The notes: generated by a model not told the origin, from the letters alone. A DNA stretch of 64,000 bases from Gemmatimonadaceae bacterium (GCA_025358925.1 JANYHT010000030.1:1-64000), one strand, 5' to 3'; numbered from the stretch's first letter, positions 43,431 to 54,199 are shown. Translations and numbers: made by a program.

Positions 43431-45413
43431 TTACGGCACTATTGCCGCAGGCTTCTTCACTATTGTCACCGTAATCGTGGACGGATACTGCGCCGAATGG
43501 TGCACCACATTGTGCGCGATGACGGCCTTCGTTTCATCGTAGTTGTTGCCGCCCGTATTCAGGTTGCGATCAAAGCGCGGAAAATTGCTGCTCGTGACTT
43601 CGATACGCAGACGATGCCCCGGTGCGAAATAATTGCTGGTATTCAAGGGCTGCAACGTCACCTTATACACCTTACCGTTCTCCATCATCACTGGTGCTTT
43701 ATCGTATCCCTCACGATAGCGCATGCGCTGAATCGATTCGTCGAGATTATATGCGCGACCGTCAGGATACACATCGATAATCTTGACGGTGAAGTCGGTG
43801 TCTTTCGCATCGGACGATACGTACAAGGTAGGCGAAATCGGTCCACTCAACTCCGTCCCTTCTTTAAACGGCTCGGTCGTGTACACGAGAATGTCCGGAC
43901 GCGCTTCCATCTTGCTCTGGTCCAGTGAACCCGGGACAACCGCATTGCCCTGACAACACACATTGCCACCATACGAGGTGACCGGTTTCATCGGATCATA
44001 CGTGAACAGATCGGGTTTGTCAGTTTTCTGTGCGGTCATTGATAGGGTACCGTCTCCATTCAACGTGTTGGCGTTGCCGTTGCTGCCGAGGTGGAAGGTC
44101 ATTGGCGCGGCATCTTTCGGCGGCCACGTATCCGACGTACGCCACTGGTTCATCCCCATCAGGAAGTAGCGCACCTTGGGCATGGTATCCATCGCGTGAT
44201 CGCCATTTCCCTTGAGAAACTGGTCGAAGAAAGAATACGTGATGTCGAGATAGCCAAGTCGCGCATCACCCATGTCGCGCTCTCCAACCACGGTGTGTTC
44301 GCTCGCGCGGGTGTATGCGCAATGACCGACCGGCGCGATAATCGCCCACTGCTGATTTGCGGCCGCACCTTTCGCCGTCTTTCGCACATGATTGTACATC
44401 GCGAGGTTCGGTCCAACCGACACGTCATACCACGACATGAACCACAAGCCGGGAATATTGATTGGCATATCGTCATGCCACAGCCCACCGCGACGCCACG
44501 CCGGATCGTTCGGCGCGCGCTTGATCATTGCACCACCACTGGCCACGGGCATCGAATCGGCAAAGATGCCATGCGGTCCATCAACAGCCTTGATCAGATC
44601 CTGCTCTGGGAGATGCCAGAACGCCGTCGCCCAATCGACCGGTGGCAGATGCTGCGCCAGATCGAAAGACTTGGACACGCGAATGAGATCGGCCTGCGTT
44701 GCATTGGCCGGAAACATCGGACGCACTTGATTCTGCTCGCCCATCAGCCAGTCGATGAAGAGCATCTGCACCGCACCACCACGATACCAATTTCCCATTT
44801 CGTTGTATGGACCAACTTTTCCAACACCGGCGCCGAAGCCCTGCACATTCATCGCGGCAAAAGCGGGATTGCCGAGTGATGCTACTGCGGGTTGCCATTC
44901 TGCGGTCGAGGAGCAGCCGGTCGTACCGACTTTGCCATTCGACCACGACTGTGCGCTGAGATATTTCAGTTCATCATCACCATCAGAGAGCGGCGCGCCA
45001 AGAATGTCGTAGTTGCCTTCGGCGAAGAAATGACCGCGCTCCTGCATATCGATATACGCATACCCGCGCTTGACCGCCGTCAGCGCCGAGGTCATGTCAC
45101 GCGGAACTCCATTCGCGACATCCCAATAGTTGAAGTTGTACGGAGTACGGACCCAAATCGCGGGATATTTGGACGACGCGCCTTTCGGATAGTAGACGTC
45201 TGCCGGAATGCGAATACCATCGCGCATCGGGATCATCACTTTGCGATTGACGACGGCGAGCGATTGCAGCTCATTCTCGATCGCCCACCGCTTCGCTTTT
45301 ATACTGTCCGGGAGGGTGCCGCCCGGTTGGGCAACGGAAGCGCGCGCGCCGACGAACAACGCAAGGGCGAGCAATGGCGCGCTACAACGTGTGCGGAGCT
45401 TCGGCGTTCGCAT
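43431..45413 (-). CDS. Exported CocE/NonD family hydrolase (S15-like)
   Basis: 660 residues from ATG 45413, where a signal peptide starts ([16 protein letters not shown]). N-terminal alpha/beta-hydrolase (PF02129) with [40 protein letters not shown] and the nucleophile elbow [14 protein letters not shown]-terminal jelly-roll domain (PF08530) follows with [20 protein letters not shown] and [17 protein letters not shown]. Members include cocaine esterase, X-Pro dipeptidyl peptidase and glutaryl-7-ACA acylases. Periplasmic or secreted; substrate unknown. Confidence 0.92.
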   Translation of the reverse strand: MRTPKLRTRCSAPLLALALFVGARASVAQPGGTLPDSIKAKRWAIENELQSLAVVNRKVMIPMRDGIRIPADVYYPKGASSKYPAIWVRTPYNFNYWDVANGVPRDMTSALTAVKRGYAYIDMQERGHFFAEGNYDILGAPLSDGDDELKYLSAQSWSNGKVGTTGCSSTAEWQPAVASLGNPAFAAMNVQGFGAGVGKVGPYNEMGNWYRGGAVQMLFIDWLMGEQNQVRPMFPANATQADLIRVSKSFDLAQHLPPVDWATAFWHLPEQDLIKAVDGPHGIFADSMPVASGGAMIKRAPNDPAWRRGGLWHDDMPINIPGLWFMSWYDVSVGPNLAMYNHVRKTAKGAAANQQWAIIAPVGHCAYTRASEHTVVGERDMGDARLGYLDITYSFFDQFLKGNGDHAMDTMPKVRYFLMGMNQWRTSDTWPPKDAAPMTFHLGSNGNANTLNGDGTLSMTAQKTDKPDLFTYDPMKPVTSYGGNVCCQGNAVVPGSLDQSKMEARPDILVYTTEPFKEGTELSGPISPTLYVSSDAKDTDFTVKIIDVYPDGRAYNLDESIQRMRYREGYDKAPVMMENGKVYKVTLQPLNTSNYFAPGHRLRIEVTSSNFPRFDRNLNTGGNNYDETKAVIAHNVVHHSAQYPSTITVTIVKKPAAIVP

Positions 45414-45472
45414 GTGAATTCTCGATGTCAGTGTTGAATGTGAACCACTCGGGCGCTGGACCGCTCGCTTGG

Positions 45473-47923
45473 TCACGGCGGTCCAATTGCACTTCGCAAC
45501 TGCGATTTCCACGCATCGTTCGCGATGAACAACGTCGTCGGAAATGTACGATGTTTTACGATCTGCTCGAAGATACTCGCTTCTTGATACTTGTTGATAC
45601 CGATACCGGCCAAATACTGCAGTCGAAGATTGCGATCTGTATTGATTGCCGCATCGCTGAGCCACTGTGCGAGGTCGCGACCGCTCCCGGCGTAGGTCGC
45701 AAAGAGCTCCATCGGCGAAATGAAACCGACGTCAGTAAGCGACGCGCCCACTTTTAGATACCCCGCTTGTTCGAAGCGCTTTTGCATGCCTTCGATGTCG
45801 ATGTGCGTCGCTTCTGCTTGGCCAAGTAAAACGATGTCATAGCCGCGACCATCGATGTTGTTGGCCCAGACTGTGCCGTCAGGAAACACAGCAAAAAATG
45901 TAGCCAGTTCGCTCTGTACGGCCGCCAGCGTACTCTCGTACAGCGGCACCCATTGCGTGACCACACCGCCGGGTTTGAGATGTCGCTTCACGGCCTCAAA
46001 ATATTCGCGCGTGTACAGCGTTGCGGCGCCCTTCACCCACGGGTGGATCGGGTCGGACGTAATGACGTCAAATTGTTCATCTGTTGTCAGGACAAAACTG
46101 CGTGCGTCATCGAAGTACACTTGCGTACGCTTGTCGTGCAGAACGTCATTGTTCTCGACCGTGAACCATGTAGATACAACCTGCGGTATGAGCGGTTCGA
46201 GTTCGCAAATCACGAGACGCACGAGACTCGGATACGGCAAGAACGAGCCTGCTGTCACACCCGCGCCAAAACCCACCACAAGCACGGATTTTGGATTGGG
46301 ATGCACCAACGCTGGTAAGTGCGCGAGCATACGCTGTAATCGCATATCCTGCGGCAAGCTTGATGCTTCGACTTTGCCGCTCACATGAAATTGTGTAGCA
46401 CCACTCGCGGAGACTTTTGTGACGGCCACCGAACTATTCATGCCTTCGCCAACGTAGAGCACGGTGGTGCGATCAATCCACGTGACGGCGTATCGACCAT
46501 ATGCAACGAGCAAGCCCGGCAGCGCGGGAACCGTCACGATCAAGAGAATGGCAACGATCGGCGCGATCAGCGCACCGAAGCGACCCCGTATGTGGTTCGC
46601 CGACGCTGCTGTTGGTGCAAGGCGACGCTGCGAGAGGAAGAGCAGTGTCGCCGAGACGCCGGAGAACGCGATGAGCACACGTTGTGCGTCTCGAGTACCG
46701 ATGAATGGAATGAGCAATAAGCTGCAGATTATTGCGCCGAGAATAGCGCCGATGGTGTTCGCGGCATAGACGCGACCGACGAGACGACTTGTATCCTGAT
46801 TGGGCATTGCAAGCGCGGCCAACGCAAACGGAAAACTTGCGCCCCACAAACATGCCGCGGGCAAGATTGCGAGAGCGCAGCGCACCAGATCCATTTGTAA
46901 GGCGTACCACGCACTCGGTGCGAGCGACGGATTGATCGGCCAATTAGGAAGCGCCAGAAAAATCACTGCGGCCGACCATGCGATGGCGAGCATGACGAGA
47001 AATTGACACCACGCAAACGCGGAGCGCGGGGACGCAACAATCTGTGAGATCCAAGCGGCGATGGCGCTGCCAATGCCTAAGCCCGTAAGAAATACGGCGA
47101 GGATCATCGAGAACGTGTACGTCGATGCGCCGAAAGTGAGCGACAGGAGACGAGTCCAGACCACTTCGGATGCCAAGGCACACGCACCCGAGATGCCGAT
47201 AGCGATGAATACCGCACGTGTATCGAGCAGCGTCGTGGGCGCACTCGTTGTTCCGGACACGTCGTCGTGGACAACGCGTGGTGCACGAGTCGCCAACAGC
47301 CACGCCGTAGCCGCCACGCACACGTTGACAATCGCCGCGACGTACGTGGCATACGCGCTATCGTGTTCCTTCAACAGATAGAAACCCGCGAGCACGCTGC
47401 CAAAGACTGCACCCGCGATATTTCCGCCGTAAAAAAATCCAAGCCACGACACACCGCGTGGCGTGGATTCAATCCATCGAGCGATTGCCGGCAACGTGGC
47501 GCCCATCAACACGGTAGGCGGTAGCAGACAAATACCGGCGACAATCGCGCGGAGCAAAATGGCCGTCAGGCCGTGTCCTACAGCGGGCGAATACAGTTTG
47601 CCAACGAGCGGAATCGCAAACAGCTCCAACACGCCGATGATCGCGATGCCCGCTTCAAGCATGGCGTAGGTGCGCAGAGGATGCTGCGTACGCGATGCAA
47701 ACCGGGGGAGAGCGAGACTGCCAATGCACATGCCACCCATAAATGTGGCGAGCAAAACGCCCAAAGAAATGGCGGACGACCCAACGACCAATTCGAGCAA
47801 CTGAAACCAGACCACTTCGTAAATCAGCGCCGACAGTCCGCTGCCAACAAAGAGCACGAGTAAAAACGGCAGGAAGCGATGCGGATCGTTCGCACGATCT
47901 GAATTTTCAGCAGTTGTTAGCAT
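45473..47923 (-). CDS. Membrane protein fused to a spermidine-synthase-like domain
   Basis: 816 residues from ATG 47923. The first ~490 residues hold about 13-14 membrane helices in two bundles, MFS-like ([39 protein letters not shown]). The C-terminal ~300 residues are a Rossmann methyltransferase-like fold of the spermidine synthase type: [40 protein letters not shown] and [20 protein letters not shown], as in other integral-membrane spermidine-synthase-like proteins. Polyamine synthesis is not proven for this fused group. 43 bases behind the anti-sigma gene in the same direction. Confidence 0.88.
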   Translation of the reverse strand: MLTTAENSDRANDPHRFLPFLLVLFVGSGLSALIYEVVWFQLLELVVGSSAISLGVLLATFMGGMCIGSLALPRFASRTQHPLRTYAMLEAGIAIIGVLELFAIPLVGKLYSPAVGHGLTAILLRAIVAGICLLPPTVLMGATLPAIARWIESTPRGVSWLGFFYGGNIAGAVFGSVLAGFYLLKEHDSAYATYVAAIVNVCVAATAWLLATRAPRVVHDDVSGTTSAPTTLLDTRAVFIAIGISGACALASEVVWTRLLSLTFGASTYTFSMILAVFLTGLGIGSAIAAWISQIVASPRSAFAWCQFLVMLAIAWSAAVIFLALPNWPINPSLAPSAWYALQMDLVRCALAILPAACLWGASFPFALAALAMPNQDTSRLVGRVYAANTIGAILGAIICSLLLIPFIGTRDAQRVLIAFSGVSATLLFLSQRRLAPTAASANHIRGRFGALIAPIVAILLIVTVPALPGLLVAYGRYAVTWIDRTTVLYVGEGMNSSVAVTKVSASGATQFHVSGKVEASSLPQDMRLQRMLAHLPALVHPNPKSVLVVGFGAGVTAGSFLPYPSLVRLVICELEPLIPQVVSTWFTVENNDVLHDKRTQVYFDDARSFVLTTDEQFDVITSDPIHPWVKGAATLYTREYFEAVKRHLKPGGVVTQWVPLYESTLAAVQSELATFFAVFPDGTVWANNIDGRGYDIVLLGQAEATHIDIEGMQKRFEQAGYLKVGASLTDVGFISPMELFATYAGSGRDLAQWLSDAAINTDRNLRLQYLAGIGINKYQEASIFEQIVKHRTFPTTLFIANDAWKSQLRSAIGPP

Positions 47924-47966
47924 GCGTATCTTACGCACCGTGCCGGTGTTTCGCTCGAATGGATCC

Positions 47967-48920
47967 TCAAGGGCAGGTTGTACGACGCGCAGCGTATTCC
48001 GTAGCGGTTGACGCGTTCAATGAGACACGCATCGCTGGCGCATCAGGATCCGCATTGCGAGTGAGCGAAAATACGTCGGGCGAAATGGTTTGCCACCGGA
48101 GTGACTGCGCCGTAACGCCTACGCTCGAACGACCGTACGCAACAAAGGTTGTTGCGGCACCTGAGGCAATCACAACAGAATCTGTAAGCCGAATGTTGGT
48201 CGGAAGTTCGGCGAACGGCGGACCCGCGCTCTTTGCGTCGCCGCTGCGAGAACGCGACACCACGTAGCATCCCACCATGCCAGCGGGTGTCGCTTCGCGT
48301 TCGGACGCGGCCAATGCATTCGCCCCGCGTGCGCTCATGGTCAGTGGCATCGGCGCGGCGATCGCCTCCGCACGACCCATCGCGCGGTCGGCGATCGCTG
48401 CATTCACGTTTGCGCTGCTACCCTCGGTTGCACTCGCTGTTTTATCGCGCGACATCTTCGCCACTGTTTGCGCGGGCGCAGCAACGGGCCTTTTAGGTGG
48501 TGCAGGCGTTGCTGTTTGCGTTGGCGATAATCGGGCGGGTTCCACCGCCATCGGCGTCGTCACCGCAGCAACCGGCGCAGCGGCAGGCGTAATAACCGTT
48601 TGCTTCTCGCGAAGTGCGATCCAACTCATCGTCGTCACACCCAATGCCGCCGCGGCAGCGAAGCCCCGATGCTGCCACCACGCGCGTCGACGCTGCTGTT
48701 TCCGGTGGGCCGTCACCGTATTCCTGGGAATAACGTTGGCCGACACGTGATCCAACTGCGCAACGATACGCGTGGACGCCGCCATGAAACCGCGTGCTTC
48801 CGCGACAAGCGCCGCACACGATACGCACGATTGTACATGCGACGCGATGTCGCGCGCTTCGTCGGCCGACAGCGCGTCGTCGAGCCACGCGTGCACCAAC
48901 CCTTCGTCAAGATGCTCCAT
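47967..48920 (-). CDS. Anti-sigma factor with zinc finger (zf-HC2) and single membrane helix
   Basis: 317 residues from ATG 48920, overlapping the sigma gene by 14 bases. N-terminal zinc-binding anti-sigma motif H-x3-C-x2-C in IASHVQSCVSCAALVAEARG. A membrane helix follows at about 84-100 (RGFAAAAALGVTTMSWIALR), then a long Ala/Pro/Thr-rich periplasmic region and a C-terminal domain (GCYVVSRSRSGDAKSAGPPF onward). Expected to hold the upstream ECF sigma factor at the membrane and release it on an envelope signal. Confidence 0.88.
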   Translation of the reverse strand: MEHLDEGLVHAWLDDALSADEARDIASHVQSCVSCAALVAEARGFMAASTRIVAQLDHVSANVIPRNTVTAHRKQQRRRAWWQHRGFAAAAALGVTTMSWIALREKQTVITPAAAPVAAVTTPMAVEPARLSPTQTATPAPPKRPVAAPAQTVAKMSRDKTASATEGSSANVNAAIADRAMGRAEAIAAPMPLTMSARGANALAASEREATPAGMVGCYVVSRSRSGDAKSAGPPFAELPTNIRLTDSVVIASGAATTFVAYGRSSVGVTAQSLRWQTISPDVFSLTRNADPDAPAMRVSLNASTATEYAARRTTCP

Positions 48921-49437
48921 GCAAACCTCCGCCGCGTCGCGAGTCGTGCTGTTGTAGCGCTTCGTAAGATTCGGTGAGCCGACGTCGCGCGCGCGCCAGC
49001 GTTGTCCCGACCGATCCCACCGACAACTGCAGCGCCGCCGCAATTTCCGTGTAGTTCAATCCCTCCTCACGCATCAACAGCGCAAGTCGATCGTTCTCGG
49101 CCAATCCATCAACGGCTCGACGCGCCAACGCCCGCTCATGCGCGTTGTCGACCGATGCGGTATCCGGCTCAACGACACGACCGCGCTCGTCATCCGCGAG
49201 TAACTGCAGATGATGTCGACGACGCGCTTCCTTCCGCGCGTCGTCGCGCACCAAATTCGTCGCCACCGCGAAAAGCCATGATCGTTCGCTGGTGAGTACG
49301 TCTTGGCGAAGCGCGCGCAAGAATGTTTCCTGCGCAACCTCCTCTGCCCAATCACGATCACCTAGACGACGCGTGAGGTAGCGCACGAGCGGCTCGTGAT
49401 AAAGTTTGAACAATCGCCCGAGCGCGTCGTCGTTCAT
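48907..49437 (-). CDS. ECF RNA polymerase sigma factor
   Basis: 176 residues with sigma region 2 (FKLYHEPLVRYLTRRLGDRD, WAEEVAQETFLRALR, SERSWLFAVATNLVRDDARK) and region 4 (RLALLMREEGLNYTEIAAAL, SVGTTLARARRRL). Extracytoplasmic-function type. Followed by its anti-sigma factor with a 14-base overlap and preceded by the VIT/VWA protein gene with a six-base gap, so the exported protein is probably in the same operon. Confidence 0.94.
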   Translation of the reverse strand: MNDDALGRLFKLYHEPLVRYLTRRLGDRDWAEEVAQETFLRALRQDVLTSERSWLFAVATNLVRDDARKEARRRHHLQLLADDERGRVVEPDTASVDNAHERALARRAVDGLAENDRLALLMREEGLNYTEIAAALQLSVGSVGTTLARARRRLTESYEALQQHDSRRGGGLHGAS

Positions 49438-49443
49438 CGTGGC

Positions 49444-51654
49444 CTACCAGTCGCGCACGATCGTACTGATCTGCGCATCGTCGACACGTTCGCCACCATC
49501 CGTTTTGAGCGCGAGCGCAACAGTGCGTCCCGCGACTATCACGCGGTCACCCAAGGCGAAGGCCGCTTGTAACTCCGGGAGTCGGCGCATGAGTGCAAAA
49601 TACATGGCGGAGTACGGCCGAACGGCAATGGTCCGCATCGTTGTGACGTAGCGAGCGTCGGTCCACACGCTATTCACGAGCGCGAAGCGACGAGTGCCTA
49701 CCGCTCGTGTAGCATTTGCCGCGTTCGCGATGTCGTCGAGTGCCGAGACGGACCGTGCGTCCCGCTGTTTCGCCGAAGAGCGCGCCGCTTCAAACTGCGC
49801 CTCAGCACGAGCCAATGGGGCCGATGCAGACGCGAGCGACGGAGCACCACTGTTGGCGAGATCACCTCGCGTATTGCCACTTGCGGAGGTCATACCGGGT
49901 TCGACCACGAGATACGAGGAAAATTCCGTGGGTATGCCGAAGCGTTCGCCGAGCGAGCGAATTTCATCGTCGAGTTCGCGCGTGCTGCCGCTATGACGCT
50001 TTTCCGCAGCCAGCCATCCAATACGTTGAGCAGCCCACAAACGCGCAACGAAGGGATTGCTCCGATCCTGATCAACAAAGTGCGCGCGCGTCGACCACGT
50101 GACGGGCCCGGTGGGCGACCGGCCTTCCAGTCGAACCGCCGCGTCACCGGTACCTTCGTAGCGTGCCAACACCACGAGGTCTTGCCCAGCAAAGACATCA
50201 ATAGGGCCGACGGGCAAAAGCGAAGTCAGTCGCACGCCACTACTCACGATGCGTACGTCGGTCAGCACGGGCGATGACAGTCGACGTGCGAGTAGCGACA
50301 CAGATGCTTCGACCGATTCATCATCACGAACAAAATGTGCAGTACCGTGACCCTGCAACGCGAGTTGCTCGACGAGCGCGGCATTCACTCCGGTGCCCAC
50401 GCCGACCGTGAAAACGCGCGCGTCACCGCGTAGCCGGGCAGCAAGTGCGGCGATAGCGTCTGGATTGCGTTCGCCGACCGTTGGTTCACCGTCGGTGACA
50501 AAGACAACGAGCGGCAAGCGATGTTCTTCGCGCCAGCCATCATTTCGTGCTGTTGTTTGCAGTGCCGTCGTGAGCGCTTCGCTAATGTTGGTTGAGCCTT
50601 CCGCGCGCAACGCGTCCAAATAGCGTTTCGCTGCACGCACGTTGTCTGGTGTCGCTATGCTCCAATCGGTGCTGAACGAACGCACATCAGTGGAGAAGTC
50701 GATTAAACGAAAACGATCTGCTGGACGCAGTGTTTCGAGCAGTGCAACGCCTGCAGCTTTGGCTTGTTCAAGCTTACGTCCTTGCATTGACCCAGATACG
50801 TCGACCACGAACGTGAGGTCGCGCGGCGTGGATCGCGCAGCGGCGTTTGATGGCGGCGTGACGGTGATCATCGCGAAACCGGGATCGTTGCCCAATCGGT
50901 GCGTGAGCACGCTCATAGACGCAACGTCGGCACGCCGCATGGGAATGAGTACGCTCACATCGCTGCCAGATCCGCGCGCTTCGACGAAGTGCATGCGGCC
51001 TTCGTCCCCCGATCGCAGTGTGTGCGTGGGCGATGATGGGTCCCCGAATGCGTCGTTGCGTTGGTAGCGCAGCGTGAAGCGCGACGAGAGAGCGTCACTG
51101 CCACGTCGATAATCAATGCGGAGTGCGTCGCCCTCTCGCACAGCAACGCTTTGAAAACGGACAACGACCGTTTTTTCCTCGCCCGGTGCGATCGGAAAAA
51201 TGCGCGCACGTAATAGACCGCTGCCCATCCATTCTACAAGCGCGGGGTCGCGCATTTTGCGCACAATTTCTTCATAAATTCCGCGCGCCTTGTCGGCGTT
51301 CATCGTTTCGCCAGACACCAGCTCGCCGTTGATGGAGAGTTTGAGGTCTTCAAATGCGGCACCAGCGGGAAGTGGAAACACATAGTCCGCTTCGGCAACC
51401 GCACCGCCAGCATTGCGAAATATTTCGCTCACTTCGTACCGCAGGACACGGTCAACCAGTTGTACTTGTACCGCACTCGAAACGCGTTCGATGCGCCCGC
51501 TGCAGCGCACTGAGGTGGGCATCGGCAACGGTCGTTCGCAGATCGCATCAGCGGGACACGGCGGTGATGCGCACGGACGCGCGAAGAGTCGCCCTTGCGC
51601 GTTGGCGAAGGCGGGGCAGAGCAGGACCACAAGCGCCAGCAGCGTGCGTCGCAT
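49444..51654 (-). CDS. Exported VIT plus von Willebrand factor A domain protein
   Basis: 736 residues with a signal peptide (LLALVVLLCPAFANAQ). The VIT domain (about residues 55-190) contains LVDRVLRYEVSEIFRNAGGA, ADYVFPLPAGAAFEDLKLSI and KARGIYEEIVRKMRDPALVE. The VWA domain follows with a complete MIDAS start DLTFVVDVSGSMQGRKL and VVFVTDGEPTVGERN. These are as in inter-alpha-trypsin inhibitor heavy chains and bacterial BatA-like proteins. The C-terminal ~200 residues have no known domain. Likely a periplasmic or surface protein binding a ligand through a metal site. First gene of the VIT/sigma/anti-sigma unit. Confidence 0.9.
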   Translation of the reverse strand: MRRTLLALVVLLCPAFANAQGRLFARPCASPPCPADAICERPLPMPTSVRCSGRIERVSSAVQVQLVDRVLRYEVSEIFRNAGGAVAEADYVFPLPAGAAFEDLKLSINGELVSGETMNADKARGIYEEIVRKMRDPALVEWMGSGLLRARIFPIAPGEEKTVVVRFQSVAVREGDALRIDYRRGSDALSSRFTLRYQRNDAFGDPSSPTHTLRSGDEGRMHFVEARGSGSDVSVLIPMRRADVASMSVLTHRLGNDPGFAMITVTPPSNAAARSTPRDLTFVVDVSGSMQGRKLEQAKAAGVALLETLRPADRFRLIDFSTDVRSFSTDWSIATPDNVRAAKRYLDALRAEGSTNISEALTTALQTTARNDGWREEHRLPLVVFVTDGEPTVGERNPDAIAALAARLRGDARVFTVGVGTGVNAALVEQLALQGHGTAHFVRDDESVEASVSLLARRLSSPVLTDVRIVSSGVRLTSLLPVGPIDVFAGQDLVVLARYEGTGDAAVRLEGRSPTGPVTWSTRAHFVDQDRSNPFVARLWAAQRIGWLAAEKRHSGSTRELDDEIRSLGERFGIPTEFSSYLVVEPGMTSASGNTRGDLANSGAPSLASASAPLARAEAQFEAARSSAKQRDARSVSALDDIANAANATRAVGTRRFALVNSVWTDARYVTTMRTIAVRPYSAMYFALMRRLPELQAAFALGDRVIVAGRTVALALKTDGGERVDDAQISTIVRDW

Positions 51655-51678
51655 AGAAGACTCCCAGGTGAGGTTCGC

Positions 51679-52877
51679 CTAGGAGACGCCGGCCGCGCAA
51701 AAACTTGCACACTCGGCGCAATCACACCTTTTGAATGCCCGCTTTCCCGCGCACAGCACATATCCACGCTGACGGTTGTGCCATTTCACATGCGGATTTT
51801 CGGCGAGTGCCGCCACGGCAGGTGCGGGTAAGACTGCGGTGCCATCGCCACCAGAGGAAATGCTGGTGGCGACAAATTCTGCGCCAATCACCGGACGACC
51901 GGGTCGCGAAAAATCTGACGACAGTTCATTCACCCAATTGGAATGAATGTCGCCAGTAATCACGACTGTTCGATTGGCTGCGCGTTCGGCAAGTGATTTT
52001 AACAATCTGTCTCGCGCGACAGGATAACCGCTCCACTGATCCATCGGCACCGTCGTGTCCGGACCAACGGTGCTGTCATATGGCGCCATCATGACCTGAT
52101 TGGCGAGCACTTGCCACGCGGCTTTCGATGCGCCCACGCCGTCAACCAACCATTTCCCCTGTGCAGCGCCCAAGAGCACGCGTTTCGGATCAGCCCAATC
52201 GCCACACGGCACTTTCTTCGCGCCGTCACCGCACGCTTGGTCATCACGGTATTGACGCGTGTCGAGCATCCAGAAACGCGCCAAGGCACCCCAATTGATC
52301 GACCGCGTGATGGTGAGGTCGGCCCACGATTTTGCGCGCGGTACGCGCACCGGCTGATGTTCCCACCACGCTTGATAGGCGGCCGCACGGCGTGTGCGCA
52401 TCTGCTCCTCTGATTCCATGCCGTTTTCACCAAACAAGCCGGCGTAGTTATTGTCCACTTCATGATCATCCCACACCACGAGCCACGGACACCGAGCGTG
52501 AGCGGCCTGTAGTGCGGGATCACCTTTGTAGAGCGCATAACGACGTCGATAATCATCAAGCGTGCGAATCTCGAGTCCAACATGCTTTCGCACTTGATTC
52601 GTGGCACCGCCGTCTTCGTAAAAATAGTCGCCGAGGAATGCGACAAGATCGATCTCTTCGCGCGCCATGTGATCCAACGCAGTGAAGTGCCCTTGCTCCC
52701 AATGTTGACACGACGAGAACGCAAACCTGAGTGGTGTGATGACGCCGTCCGCAGGTGCGGTGCGAATTTGCCAACGGGACTGGTCGCACCCCCACTTTGA
52801 AAACGATACCAATACCAACGGTTCGCATCGAGTCCGTCGACATCCACATGCACGCTGTATGACAGTTCTGGAGCCAC
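51679..52877 (-). pseudogene. phoD: Alkaline phosphatase D (phoD), 5'-truncated and frameshifted
   Basis: The main frame encodes most of the PhoD catalytic domain: LRFAFSSCQHWEQGHFTALD, LVAFLGDYFYEDGG, WLVVWDDHEVDNNYAG and VVITGDIHSNWVNELSSDFS. The matching N-terminal piece (VHVDVDGLDANRWYWYRFQS) is in another frame from 52877. The two join if the TTT at 52767-52769 (AAA on the coding strand) had one more base. Upstream of 52877 there is a stop in frame, and the antisense of a plus-strand methyltransferase gene begins, so the first ~100 residues and the signal peptide are missing. Phosphodiester hydrolysis is therefore doubtful unless this is an assembly error. Confidence 0.8.
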
Positions 52878-52995
52878 CGTCTACAACGCTACACCTCGCC
52901 ACGGACTCGGCCAGACGCGCCCGGGGTTGTTGCACAAAATCGACAAACGGTGGTACACGCTGGCCTTCTTCATGCACACGCGACATGATTTGCGG

Positions 52996-53487
52996 ATGAC
53001 CAGTTCTCAAACCGACGCTCCGCGTGATCTCGGACCCGCCGTGCGTTTCCCTCCGCCATTGCTGTTCGCGTTTGCGTTTCTGCTCGGGTCCGTATTCGAT
53101 CGCTTCGTGCCGCTTCCGGTTGTCGTGCCGAACGCCGCATGGACCGGAGTTGCGGGAGCGACGATGTTTGTCGCTGGTGTCGCGCTCGTACTCACGGGAA
53201 TAAATACGTTTCGAAAAGCACGCACGGCCATTTATCCCAATCGACCAGCGCGCAATCTCGTCACGCATGGCATTTATGCGTACACACGAAATCCGATGTA
53301 TCTCGGGCTCACTGTTGCGTATCTCGGCGGGGTTGTGGCGACGGGTTCGCTGTGGTGTTTGTTGCTCTTGCCGTTGGTGTTATTCGGAATTGTGACGCAG
53401 GTGATTCATCGCGAAGAGCGGCATTTGCGCGAACGATTTCCCGACGAATTTGCCGAATATAGTGTGCGGGTGCGGCGCTGGGTGTAG
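52996..53487 (+). CDS. Isoprenylcysteine carboxyl methyltransferase-like membrane enzyme
   Basis: 163 residues from ATG 52996 (earlier ATGs lie in sequence without family similarity). Four hydrophobic helices and the signature NLVTHGIYAYTRNPMYLGLT followed by IHREERHLRERFPDEFAEYS, the SAM- and substrate-binding core of the ICMT/PEMT family (PF04191/PF04140). In bacteria without prenylated proteins such enzymes often methylate lipids or unknown amphiphiles. Divergent from the broken phoD, whose 5' end it seems to replace. Confidence 0.88.
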   Translation: MTSSQTDAPRDLGPAVRFPPPLLFAFAFLLGSVFDRFVPLPVVVPNAAWTGVAGATMFVAGVALVLTGINTFRKARTAIYPNRPARNLVTHGIYAYTRNPMYLGLTVAYLGGVVATGSLWCLLLLPLVLFGIVTQVIHREERHLRERFPDEFAEYSVRVRRWV

Positions 53488-53519
53488 AGCGCTTTGAGCA
53501 GTGAATGATGCAGCGCGGT

Positions 53520-53915
53520 TTACGACCAGATCGTGTTCGCGTAAAAACGACCGATCGCTACGTCGGAGGAGATGAGCGGAAGTCCAGTGATCTGCGCGGT
53601 GGTCACGATCACGCGATCGGCCGGGTCACGATGCGTCCACTTGAGCGCGAGCACGCCAAGCCATACACGCGTGTCCATCGGCACGAACGACAATGCGTCA
53701 ACGCGCTCTAGTCGCTGTACATAGTCGTGAAACGGCACGCCAAGTGAAAGCGTGCCGCGTTCCGCTTTGAGTCCAATTTCCCATAGTGAGATTGCGCTTG
53801 CGAGAATGCCGTGTTGCTCACCAGCGTTGATGGCAGCGCGCGCAGTTTTTGGCAGCCGATTTGGCGACAATGTCCAGATCAATAACGCAGACGTATCCAA
53901 CACTACTCGGCTCAC
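53520..53915 (-). CDS. PIN-domain toxin, VapC type
   Basis: 131 residues. The four acidic PIN residues are seen in LDTSALLIW (Asp), SLWEIGLKAE (Glu), DPADRVIVTTA (Asp) and LISSDVAIG (Asp). Shortness and pairing with an upstream Phd/YefM-like antitoxin give a type II toxin-antitoxin module in which VapC cuts tRNA or rRNA. GTGA overlap with the antitoxin gene. Confidence 0.92.
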   Translation of the reverse strand: MSRVVLDTSALLIWTLSPNRLPKTARAAINAGEQHGILASAISLWEIGLKAERGTLSLGVPFHDYVQRLERVDALSFVPMDTRVWLGVLALKWTHRDPADRVIVTTAQITGLPLISSDVAIGRFYANTIWS

Positions 53916-54148
53916 TCGTCAGGCCATTCGGCTTGTGTCGGGTCGTTGAGATTTCCACTCCATTTCAGTTTGCCACGAATGTCGGCGAATGCGTCGTCGA
54001 CTGACAGCTTTTCCGTGAATGGCACAGCTTTCAGTACGGGTATGCCATCGCTGGTGACGATCAGCGGCTCGCCGGTTTGCTCTACTTCCCGAAAGTATTC
54101 GAGCATGCGGGGTTTGCGGACGCTCTTGGAGACTGTGACCATAGTCAT
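53912..54148 (-). CDS. Phd/YefM-type antitoxin
   Basis: 78 residues from ATG 54148; ATG 54142 or 54160 are alternatives. The N-terminal part (VTVSKSVRKPRMLEYFREVE) and GEPLIVTSDGIPVLKAVPF match the Phd/YefM fold that binds operator DNA. The C-terminal acidic tail (SGNLNDPTQAEWPDE) would neutralise the PIN toxin. A 14-bp palindrome (54147-54160) overlaps its start region. Confidence 0.85.
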   Translation of the reverse strand: MTMVTVSKSVRKPRMLEYFREVEQTGEPLIVTSDGIPVLKAVPFTEKLSVDDAFADIRGKLKWSGNLNDPTQAEWPDE

Positions 54149-54160
54149 GGCTATAGCCAT
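54147..54160. promoter_or_regulatory. 14-bp perfect palindrome at the antitoxin start
   Basis: ATGGCTATAGCCAT is self-complementary. Antitoxins of this class bind palindromes near their own start to autoregulate. The overlap with a possible ATG (54160) means either operator or chance; the former is an inference. Confidence 0.45.
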
Positions 54161-54199
54161 TACGTCGTTTGGAGTCAGCGAAACGCCGGTGCGGGCGTT

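Noticed and set aside
45414-45665. N-terminal extension of the CocE/NonD hydrolase
   Set aside because: It overlaps the end of the spermidine-synthase-like gene in another frame, and a signal peptide starts at the ATG 45413.
52878-53268. N-terminal extension of the phoD frame
   Set aside because: The sequence is basic and repetitive in character, has no phoD similarity and is antisense to a well-supported methyltransferase gene.
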